Part shown: in pieces, positions 23,622-28,799 of the stretch
Layout: every line of letters begins with the position of its first letter
Position numbering within the stretch: position 1 is the stretch's first letter
NCBI GenBank assembly: GCA_016219145.1
Contig: JACRCG010000258.1
Coordinates: 1-28,799 of the forward strand
Length of the DNA: 28,799 nt
From: Deltaproteobacteria bacterium
GTDB taxonomy: Bacteria; Desulfobacterota; Desulfuromonadia; Geobacterales; Pseudopelobacteraceae
Reading direction: 5' to 3'
The notes under the pieces: generated by a model
What the model saw: the letters and a program-made list of their open reading frames with translations, nothing else
What the model was told of the DNA's origin: nothing
Databases searched by the model: none
Program-made: the position numbers and the translations under genes

Positions 23622-23740
23622 CCGATTTCAAATCAAGGATGAAATCAAGGCGGCGAGGATGAGGTGACGGAGGCGTACAATAATGTACGCTGAGGAACCG
23701 AAGACGAGCCAACGAAGATAGAGCCTTGATTTGGAATCGG
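23622..23740. repeat. Inverted repeat H with central palindrome
   Basis: CCGATTTCAAATCAAGG (23622-23638) pairs with CCTTGATTTGGAATCGG (23724-23740) with one mismatch. A central hairpin, GCGTAC-AATAAT-GTACGC (23673-23690), lies in the middle. The left side also repeats AAATCAAGG at 23643-23651. It starts 2 bp after the dehydrogenase stop and ends 15 bp before the CoA-transferase start. Its sequence type differs from all other elements here. Confidence 0.82.
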
Positions 23741-23755
23741 AAAAATGAGGCAGGC

Positions 23756-24727
23756 ATGAGTACAGAAAAACGCATTACATTGCAGCAAGCCGCCGAAATC
23801 ATCAAGGACGGCTCCAGTCTCACCTTTTCCGGCTTCACCATCTGGCGCCGTCCGTTCGCACTTGTGTACGAACTGATACGCCAGAGACGTAAGGGTTTGC
23901 ATCTGATAGAAGTAAACGGCGGTCCACAGACCGAGTTCCTGGTGGGCGCAGGCTGCGTAGACATCTGGGAATCCTGCTGGGTCGGCCATGAACTGTACGG
24001 CAAGTACGGCGCCAACCTGTCCCGTAAGGTCGGTAACAAGGAGATCATCGTAGAGGATTACAGTCATGCCGAGATGATGTTCCGCTTTGCTGCGGCCGCA
24101 TCAGGCGCAGCCTATGCGGTGACGCAGACATCTCTGGGAACCGACATCCATAACCCGGAGTACGACATGCTCGGCCGGGCCGGAATGCGGGACGGCAAAC
24201 ATCCCCATATCGCGCGCCACAAGTACCAGTTCACCGAGGACCCCTTCTTCGGGGCCGGTTCGCAGGTGCTGATACCGGCTGTCAAGCTGGATGTTGCCGT
24301 TCTCTGTGTACAGCAGGTTGGTGAAGAGGGAACCGTACGGGTCAACGGCCAGTATTATTCCGACCCCGAATCAGCTCGCGCGGCCGATATTACCATCGTG
24401 GTTGCCGAAGAGATCGTGCCGGAGGAGTATCTGCGCCGCAACGCCGATCAGAACACCATACCCAGCTTTGAAGTTGATTATATTCTGGAATGCCCTTTCG
24501 GCGCCCATCCGACCGGCATGTTCGGCCGTTATGACGTCGATGGCAACTTTTTGAAGGATTTCTATGGCCGCACTCGTACTCAGGAAGGTTTTGACGACTT
24601 TGCCAAGGAGTGGATTTTTGGTCAGGATCACATGAGCTATCTCGAAAAGCTCGGCTGGCCGCGCATGTTGAAGATCAAGGCCAATACGGCTCTCAATTAC
24701 AGTGTTCGCGAGAAGGGGGGGAAGTGA
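23756..24727 (+). CDS. CoA-transferase family I, subunit A (GctA-like)
   Basis: This 323-residue alpha subunit of a heteromeric family I CoA-transferase is related to glutaconate CoA-transferase GctA. SLTFSGFTIWRRPFALVYELIRQ (about 22-44), LIEVNGGPQTEFLVGAG, YDMLGRAGMRDGKHP and AVLCVQQVGEEGTVRVNGQYY are characteristic. ATG 23756 follows GAGGCAGGC; an upstream in-frame ATG at 23726 lies in the arm of repeat H and is rejected. The B subunit follows after 2 bp. In context it may activate isobutyrate, butyrate or a related acid using acetyl-CoA, which is inference; the family is not usually predictive of substrate. Confidence 0.88.
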   Translation: MSTEKRITLQQAAEIIKDGSSLTFSGFTIWRRPFALVYELIRQRRKGLHLIEVNGGPQTEFLVGAGCVDIWESCWVGHELYGKYGANLSRKVGNKEIIVEDYSHAEMMFRFAAAASGAAYAVTQTSLGTDIHNPEYDMLGRAGMRDGKHPHIARHKYQFTEDPFFGAGSQVLIPAVKLDVAVLCVQQVGEEGTVRVNGQYYSDPESARAADITIVVAEEIVPEEYLRRNADQNTIPSFEVDYILECPFGAHPTGMFGRYDVDGNFLKDFYGRTRTQEGFDDFAKEWIFGQDHMSYLEKLGWPRMLKIKANTALNYSVREKGGK

Positions 24728-24729
24728 CC

Positions 24730-25551
24730 ATGGCGACAGAATATGCGACTCCGGAAGAATACGGCCTGGCCGATCTGATGTGCTGCGCCTCCGCCCGCGA
24801 GGTTGGAGACAATGAGATCGTCTTTGCCGGCACCGGCCTGCCGATGGTGGCCATCATGCTGGCCCAGAAGACTCACGCCCCCAACCTGAAACTGATTTTC
24901 GAGGCAGGCACGCTTGATGGCCGTCCGCCTGAGCTTCCTACTTCAGTTGGTGATGCCCGCTGCGAAATGGGCGCATCCCGCTCATCCGGGCTGAACGACG
25001 CCTTCAGCATCGCCCAGCGCGGCTTGGTGGATCTTGGTTTTCTGGGTGGCGCCGAGGTTGACGAGTACGGCAACGTCAACACTACCTGCATCGGCGACTA
25101 TCTCAACCCTGAGCTGCGCCTGACCGGCAGCGGCGGGAACCCGGACATCAACTCATTTGCCCGCCGGACTGTCTTTATCATGGTGCACGAAAAGCGGCGC
25201 TTTGTGCCAAATGTGAGCTACATCACCAGCCCGGGCTGGAAGGTAAAGAAATGGCCCGGCGGAGAATTCGTTCACCGCCGCGAGCTGTACGGCGCTGCCT
25301 TCAGAGGCGGCCCATCGGCGGTGATCAGCACGGCCGGTGTGTTCCGTTTTGACGAGCAGAGCGGCCGCATGTATCTGGATACCTGTCATCCCGGCAAGAC
25401 TCCTGAGGAGATCAAGGAGATGTGCCAGTTCGACCTTGATATCTCACGTGTGGCCGGTGAAACGCTACCCCCGACCCGAGAAGAGCTGCGGATCATCCAT
25501 GAAGTACTTGACCCGGATCAGATATTTATCCCGAAAGTCAAGAAAGGGTAA
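24730..25551 (+). CDS. CoA-transferase family I, subunit B (GctB-like)
   Basis: This 273-residue beta subunit carries the catalytic glutamate of family I CoA-transferases. The best candidate is E58 in LIFEAGTLDG, close to the known position in glutaconate CoA-transferase. FAGTGLPMVAIMLAQ (about 32-46), VDLGFLGGAEVDEYGNVNTT and TCHPGKTPEEI (about 217-227) are family features. GGGGGGAAG precedes the ATG, two bases after the stop of subunit A. The pair should form an alpha2beta2-type cytoplasmic enzyme. It ends the catabolic block, with a terminator at 25603. Confidence 0.88.
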   Translation: MATEYATPEEYGLADLMCCASAREVGDNEIVFAGTGLPMVAIMLAQKTHAPNLKLIFEAGTLDGRPPELPTSVGDARCEMGASRSSGLNDAFSIAQRGLVDLGFLGGAEVDEYGNVNTTCIGDYLNPELRLTGSGGNPDINSFARRTVFIMVHEKRRFVPNVSYITSPGWKVKKWPGGEFVHRRELYGAAFRGGPSAVISTAGVFRFDEQSGRMYLDTCHPGKTPEEIKEMCQFDLDISRVAGETLPPTREELRIIHEVLDPDQIFIPKVKKG

Positions 25552-25602
25552 ATGCAGATCGGCAATATCTGTAATCGGTAGCCATGTTATGGGGTCTTCA
25601 GG

Positions 25603-25647
25603 CAGGTATTCCCTGACAGCATCGGGGAATACCTGTTTGGCGTTTTT
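25603..25647 (+). terminator. Intrinsic terminator after the CoA-transferase genes
   Basis: CAGGTATTCCC (25603-25613) and GGGAATACCTG (25625-25635) form a perfect 11-bp stem with an 11-base loop. TTTGGCGTTTTT follows, with five consecutive T at 25643-25647. It closes the large catabolic block before the vor promoter. Confidence 0.75.
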
Positions 25648-25669
25648 GAGAGAAAAGATGTGGTTTAAC

Positions 25670-25699
25670 TTGACTGATACGCTTGGAATCTGCTAGAAG
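25670..25699 (+). promoter_or_regulatory. Probable promoter of the vor operon
   Basis: TTGACT at 25670-25675 is followed after 18 bp by TAGAAG (25694-25699), preceded by TGC as in an extended -10 element. The -10 match is only moderate. It is the best candidate in the 86 bp between the terminator and the ferredoxin-subunit gene. Confidence 0.45.
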
Positions 25700-25733
25700 A
25701 GCCGTTTCGAATTGAACCAGAGGACAAACACTG

Positions 25734-25940
25734 ATGCCTTATATCAAGATTGATGAATTGCGTTGCAAGGGATGCGGGCTGTGTACCATCGCCTGCCCGA
25801 AGAAACTGGTCACCATGAGTGACACTCCCAATAGCCAGGGGCTGACCGTGGCGGTTTTCTCTGATCCGGAAAAATGCACCGGCTGCGCACTGTGCGCCGA
25901 GATGTGTCCGGACGTGGCAATCTGTGTTTTTAAGGAGTGA
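25734..25940 (+). CDS. vorD: 2-oxoacid:ferredoxin oxidoreductase delta (ferredoxin) subunit
   Basis: This 68-residue two-cluster ferredoxin has C11-x2-C14-x2-C17-x3-C21P and C48-x2-C51-x2-C54-x3-C58P, binding two [4Fe-4S] clusters. It is the delta subunit that passes electrons from the thiamine site to soluble ferredoxin. It is first in the four-gene operon, and its stop region overlaps the ribosome site AAGGAG of the alpha subunit. GAGG about ten bases before the ATG serves as ribosome site. Confidence 0.9.
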   Translation: MPYIKIDELRCKGCGLCTIACPKKLVTMSDTPNSQGLTVAVFSDPEKCTGCALCAEMCPDVAICVFKE

Positions 25941-25945
25941 GTATC

Positions 25946-27028
25946 TTGAATAATCACAAAACTGAAAAAGTGTTTCTCAAAGGAAATGAGGCGGTTGCCA
26001 TGGCGGCCATCGAGGCCGGCTGCCGTTGCTATTTCGGCTACCCGATCACTCCGCAGAGCGATATCCCTGAATACCTCTCCCGTGAACTGCCAAAGGTTGG
26101 AGGCACGTTCATACAGGCCGAAAGCGAGATCGGCTCCATCAATATGGTGCTGGGCGCTGCTGCTACCGGCGCGCGTGCCATGACCTCATCCTCCGGCCCG
26201 GGTATTTCGCTCAAGCAGGAGGGCATCTCCTACATGGCTGGATCGGAGCTGCCGGGAGTGATTGTTGACATCATGCGAGCGGGCCCCGGGCTGGGGGGCA
26301 TCGATGCCTCACAGGCTGACTATTTCCAGGCCACCCGTGGCGGTGGACATGGCGGCTATCGTATTATCGTCCTGGCCCCCGCCTCGGTGCAGGAGATGTA
26401 TGACCTGACCATGCTGGCCTTTGATCTGGCCGATATGTATCGCATGCCGGCCATGGTTCTGGCCGATTCGGTCATCGGTCAGATGAAAGAATCCGTGACT
26501 CCCAATCCGAGGCCAAAAACTGAGTTGCCTCCCAAGCCCTGGGTCGTACGCGGCAAAGCGGCCGGTGAACCCCAGAATGTAGTCAAATCGCTCTATCTGG
26601 GGGATGGCGAGATGGAGGCCTTCCACTGGAAGATGCATGCCCGCTATCAGGAGCTGGCCGACAAGGAGTGCCGCTGGGAAGAATTCATGACCGATGATGC
26701 CGAGCTGATCGTGACCGCCTTCGGCTCGCCGGCCAGGATCGCCAAGACCGCCATCAGCATGGCTCGCGAAGCCGGCATGAAGGTTGGACTGCTCCGTCCG
26801 ATCACTCTTTTTCCGTTTCCCAAAAAAGCGTATGCAACACTGTCGGAGAGCTGCAAGCGCTTTCTCTCTATCGAGCTTTCCACCGGCCAGATGATTGATG
26901 ACGTGCGCCTCTCGGTGGCGCGTGACGCCGAGGTGGCTTTTTACGGACGCCCTCCCGGCGCCGGTTCGCTGCCGACACCGGAAGAGCTGTTTGTACAGAT
27001 CAGGAAAAACTACCAGGCAGCCGCCTGA
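25946..27028 (+). CDS. vorB: 2-oxoisovalerate:ferredoxin oxidoreductase alpha subunit
   Basis: This 360-residue subunit has the pyrimidine-binding domain at the N-terminus (GNEAVAMAAIEAGC, YFGYPITPQSDIPEYLSREL). SSGPGISLKQEGISYMAGSE (about 88-107) and the PGLGGIDASQADYFQATRGGGHG loop follow. GYPITPQ-x-IPEY and SQADYFQA match the VorB branch better than the 2-oxoglutarate (KorA) branch as I remember them; this is my basis for the Vor assignment. Start: GTG 25937 overlaps the previous stop but would leave no room for a ribosome site. TTG 25946 stands eight bases after AAGGAG (25932-25937), so I prefer it. The complex makes isobutyryl-CoA, CO2 and reduced ferredoxin. Confidence 0.87.
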   Translation: MNNHKTEKVFLKGNEAVAMAAIEAGCRCYFGYPITPQSDIPEYLSRELPKVGGTFIQAESEIGSINMVLGAAATGARAMTSSSGPGISLKQEGISYMAGSELPGVIVDIMRAGPGLGGIDASQADYFQATRGGGHGGYRIIVLAPASVQEMYDLTMLAFDLADMYRMPAMVLADSVIGQMKESVTPNPRPKTELPPKPWVVRGKAAGEPQNVVKSLYLGDGEMEAFHWKMHARYQELADKECRWEEFMTDDAELIVTAFGSPARIAKTAISMAREAGMKVGLLRPITLFPFPKKAYATLSESCKRFLSIELSTGQMIDDVRLSVARDAEVAFYGRPPGAGSLPTPEELFVQIRKNYQAAA

Positions 27029-27045
27029 GCAGCTGAGGATATAGA

Positions 27046-27789
27046 ATGAAACAGGTATTTAGCAGACCCGAGAGCTTAAAGGATGTCCAGACCCACTTCT
27101 GCCCCGGCTGTCATCACGGATCGGTTCACCGGCTGGTTGCGGAGGCCATCGACGAATTCGGCATTGCCAGCCAGACCATTGGAGTCGCATCGGTCGGTTG
27201 TTCGGTTTTTCTGTATGGCTATTTCGATGTTGACGTGATCGAGGCGCCCCACGGCAGAGCCCCTGCTGTTGCGACCGGCGCCAAGCGCGCCCGTCCCGAC
27301 CGGATCGTATTCACTTATCAGGGTGACGGGGATCTGGCGGCCATCGGCATGTCCGAGATCATTCACTCTGCCAACCGCGGTGAAGATATCACTGTCATAT
27401 TCGTAAACAACACCACCTACGGCATGACCGGCGGACAGATGGCCCCTACCACCATGCCGGGACAGAAAACGTCAACTTCGCCTTATGGACGTGACATCAA
27501 CAATGACGGCGCACCCTTCAAGATGGCCGAACTGCTGTCCCAACTGGAAGGGGTGGCCTTTTCGGCGCGTGTGGCGGTCAACAGCCCAAAAAATGTCATC
27601 CAGGCCAAGAAGATGATAAAAAATGCTTTCCGCTGCCAGATCGAGAAGAAGGGCTTTTCCTTTATCGAGGTTCTGGCATCATGCCCGACCAACTGGGGCA
27701 TGCAGCCTCTGGAAGCCAACAAACGGGTGAGTGATGAGATGATTCCCTACTTCCCGCTGGGTGTGTACCGCAATACCGCTAACTTATAA
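27046..27789 (+). CDS. vorA: 2-oxoisovalerate:ferredoxin oxidoreductase beta subunit
   Basis: This 247-residue thiamine-diphosphate-binding subunit has C19-P-G-C22, C52 (SVGCSVF) and a later Cys (ASCPTNWG), plausible ligands of its [4Fe-4S] cluster. The ThDP motif runs from GDGD (93-96) to NN (121-122), with TYGMTGGQMAPTT after it. HGRAPAVATGAKRARPD is typical of the family. A weak GAGGATATAGA ribosome site lies before the ATG, 17 bp after the alpha gene. It completes the catalytic core with the alpha subunit. Confidence 0.9.
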   Translation: MKQVFSRPESLKDVQTHFCPGCHHGSVHRLVAEAIDEFGIASQTIGVASVGCSVFLYGYFDVDVIEAPHGRAPAVATGAKRARPDRIVFTYQGDGDLAAIGMSEIIHSANRGEDITVIFVNNTTYGMTGGQMAPTTMPGQKTSTSPYGRDINNDGAPFKMAELLSQLEGVAFSARVAVNSPKNVIQAKKMIKNAFRCQIEKKGFSFIEVLASCPTNWGMQPLEANKRVSDEMIPYFPLGVYRNTANL

Positions 27790-27802
27790 TCCGGAGATAT
27801 TC

Positions 27803-28357
27803 ATGCGCTACGATGTATTCATATCAGGTTACGGCGGTCAAGGGGCGCTTCTGGCTGGCAATCTGCTCTCTTACGCCGCTATTCACGAGGGCCTCAACGT
27901 TTCTTTTTTCCCGGTCTATGGGGTAGAAAAAAGAGGCGGATCGGCCATGTGTACGGTTGTTTTTGCAGACGGCGACACCGGCTCACCTGTTGTCGGCAAT
28001 CCATCGGTCTCGGTTATTTTAAACCAGCTCTCCTTTGACAAATACGCCGCCAAGGTAAAGCAGGGCGGTATCTGCATAGTCAACTCCAGTCTGGTCAACA
28101 CTGATGGTGCTGAGTTGCCGGGTGTCGAGCTGATATTGGTACCGATGAACCAACTGGCCATTGATCTGGGGGATGTGCGCATGGTGAATATGGTAGCCTG
28201 CGGAGCCTACATTGCCCTGACAGGGGCGCTGCCGTTCAAGGCTCTTGAAGAGGGGCTGAAAAAGACTTTGCCGGAGCGCAATCACCGCCTGATTCCGGCC
28301 AATATCAAGGCGATTGAAGCGGGTGCAGCCGCTGCGCTGGGCCAAAGAAAGGCTTGA
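27803..28357 (+). CDS. vorC: 2-oxoisovalerate:ferredoxin oxidoreductase gamma subunit
   Basis: This 184-residue gamma-domain protein starts DVFISGYGGQGALLAGNLLSYAA, the family signature. PVYGVEKRGGSAMCTVVF (about 38-55) and LNQLSFDKYAAKVKQGG (about 74-90) complete it. GGAGATATTC precedes the ATG, 13 bp after the beta gene. Gene order delta-alpha-beta-gamma with tiny gaps marks a single operon. No terminator was seen between it and the tRNA 37 bp downstream. Confidence 0.9.
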   Translation: MRYDVFISGYGGQGALLAGNLLSYAAIHEGLNVSFFPVYGVEKRGGSAMCTVVFADGDTGSPVVGNPSVSVILNQLSFDKYAAKVKQGGICIVNSSLVNTDGAELPGVELILVPMNQLAIDLGDVRMVNMVACGAYIALTGALPFKALEEGLKKTLPERNHRLIPANIKAIEAGAAAALGQRKA

Positions 28358-28394
28358 CGTTCGCAGCCCGATTTGATACAAGAACAGTCCCTTC

Positions 28395-28469
28395 AGGGGT
28401 ATAGCCAAACGGTAAGGCAACGGACTCTGACTCCGTCATCTCTTGGTTCAAATCCAGGTACCCCTGCCA
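28395..28469 (+). tRNA. tRNA-Gln (CTG)
   Basis: A complete cloverleaf of 75 nt can be drawn. Acceptor AGGGGTA pairs with TACCCCT, the discriminator is G and CCA is encoded. The D-arm lies around AGCCAAACGGTAAGGC. The anticodon stem ACGGA/TCCGT carries loop CTCTGAC with anticodon CTG, reading CAG. The T-loop is GGTTCAAATCC. Glutamine identity is supported by the weak A-T first pair and the G discriminator. Confidence 0.95.
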
Positions 28470-28481
28470 AAAAATAATAAT

Positions 28482-28519
28482 GGCGCTTGCAACAATTGTT
28501 GCAGGCGCCTTTTCTTTTT
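28482..28519 (+). terminator. Intrinsic terminator after tRNA-Gln
   Basis: GGCGCTTGCAAC and GTTGCAGGCGCC form a 12-bp stem (one G-T wobble) around AATT, followed by TTTTCTTTTT. It begins 12 bp after the tRNA and probably ends both the tRNA and the vor transcript. Confidence 0.88.
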
Positions 28520-28531
28520 ATCCTAAAAACG

Positions 28532-28696
28532 GCAGTTACTCTCACAGAGTTCACAGAGACACAGAGAAAAACTGTATTTACAGGCAGAAAGGGTTTCACC
28601 CAAAAGGTGATCTGAATTCAGAACCTTTTCAATTGAATTATCCTGTTAATACTGATGGTTATAACTCTGTGAGCTCTGTGCCTCTGTGAGAACTGC
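28532..28696. repeat. Inverted repeat E (units CACAGAG)
   Basis: The left arm (28532-28567) contains CTCACAGAG, TTCACAGAG and ACACAGAG. The right arm (28663-28696) carries CTCTGTGAG, CTCTGTG and CTCTGTGAG, and ends AACTGC, which pairs with GCAGTT at the far left. Eight T follow directly at 28697-28704, so in the plus sense it could act as a terminator. It lies outside the catabolic operon but has the same design as elements A to D. Confidence 0.8.
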
Positions 28697-28704
28697 TTTT
28701 TTTT

Positions 28705-28799
28705 GGGTTTATTTGATTTCGTCTGAGCTGGACGCCTGATTCAATCCGGCAGATCAAACAAGCGTGGCCGCAAAACTTTCCTGGGTATATCCGTTCACC
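28705..28799. other. Window end, no gene recognised
   Basis: I see no open frame with a ribosome site or family resemblance, and no repeat arm, in the last 95 bases. A gene may begin beyond the window. Confidence 0.4.

Noticed and set aside
25734..28357. 2-oxoglutarate:ferredoxin oxidoreductase (KorDABC) as the identity of the four-subunit enzyme
   Set aside because: Gene order fits both, but the GYPITPQ-x-IPEY and SQADYFQA stretches look like the VorB branch, and the neighbourhood is isobutyryl-CoA metabolism. Not excluded by sequence reading alone; a phylogeny would settle it.
28393..28689. Two small frames on opposite strands over the tRNA, terminator and repeat E
   Set aside because: They run across a tRNA and hairpins, lack ribosome sites and are explained by those features.

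Overview
The window looks like chromosomal DNA of a strictly anaerobic, respiring deltaproteobacterium of the Geobacter/Desulfuromonadales type. I infer this from gene content, not from a marker gene. The pointers are a fused isobutyryl-CoA mutase (IcmF), a membrane Fe-S EtfAB:menaquinone oxidoreductase (EMO type) beside etfBA, a four-subunit Vor-type 2-oxoacid:ferredoxin oxidoreductase, a DUF4388-HDOD regulator, and moderately GC-rich coding sequence with strong Shine-Dalgarno sites. There is no transposase, phage gene, CRISPR array or transcription-factor gene.

Layout. (1) 152-1109, minus strand: an NTF2/SnoaL-like protein and a YciA-type acyl-CoA thioesterase. (2) 1330-6590, plus strand: a near-consensus promoter, then an operon of an AsrB/HydG-like flavoprotein, a Cys-type formate dehydrogenase catalytic subunit, an AsrA/HydB-like Fe-S subunit and a DUF4388-HDOD protein. 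The genes overlap or abut. (3) 6720-25551: the main catabolic block. It holds a DUF6125-like gene, icmF, a nitroreductase, an M24 peptidase, thiolase, 3-hydroxybutyryl-CoA dehydrogenase, crotonase, butyryl-CoA dehydrogenase, EMO, etfB, etfA, a short CaiB/racemase-like gene, a VOC protein, a second acyl-CoA dehydrogenase and a two-subunit CoA-transferase. A terminator at 25603-25647 ends it. (4) 25670-28357: a promoter and the vorD-B-A-C operon. (5) 28395-28519: tRNA-Gln(CTG) and a strong terminator, then one more repeat.

How the genes fit together. Vor would turn 2-oxoisovalerate (from valine) into isobutyryl-CoA, and the CoA-transferase could activate the free acids. IcmF isomerises isobutyryl-CoA to butyryl-CoA. 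The acyl-CoA dehydrogenase, crotonase, 3-hydroxyacyl-CoA dehydrogenase and thiolase then yield two acetyl-CoA. Electrons from the dehydrogenases pass through EtfAB and EMO to menaquinone, and Vor supplies reduced ferredoxin. The window thus encodes a nearly complete route from valine/isobutyrate/butyrate to acetyl-CoA.

The most unusual structural signal lies between the genes. In the block 11.2-23.7 kb almost every intergenic gap that lacks a promoter is filled by a long imperfect inverted repeat. It starts 2-27 bp after a stop codon and ends just before the next ribosome binding site. Eight such elements lie there and a ninth follows the tRNA. They fall into at least four sequence types, five of them built from short units resembling C(A/G)GAG. 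A second signal is a shared promoter/operator motif, CTTGACATG-N2-CGT, upstream of both the icmF genes and the EMO-etf genes.
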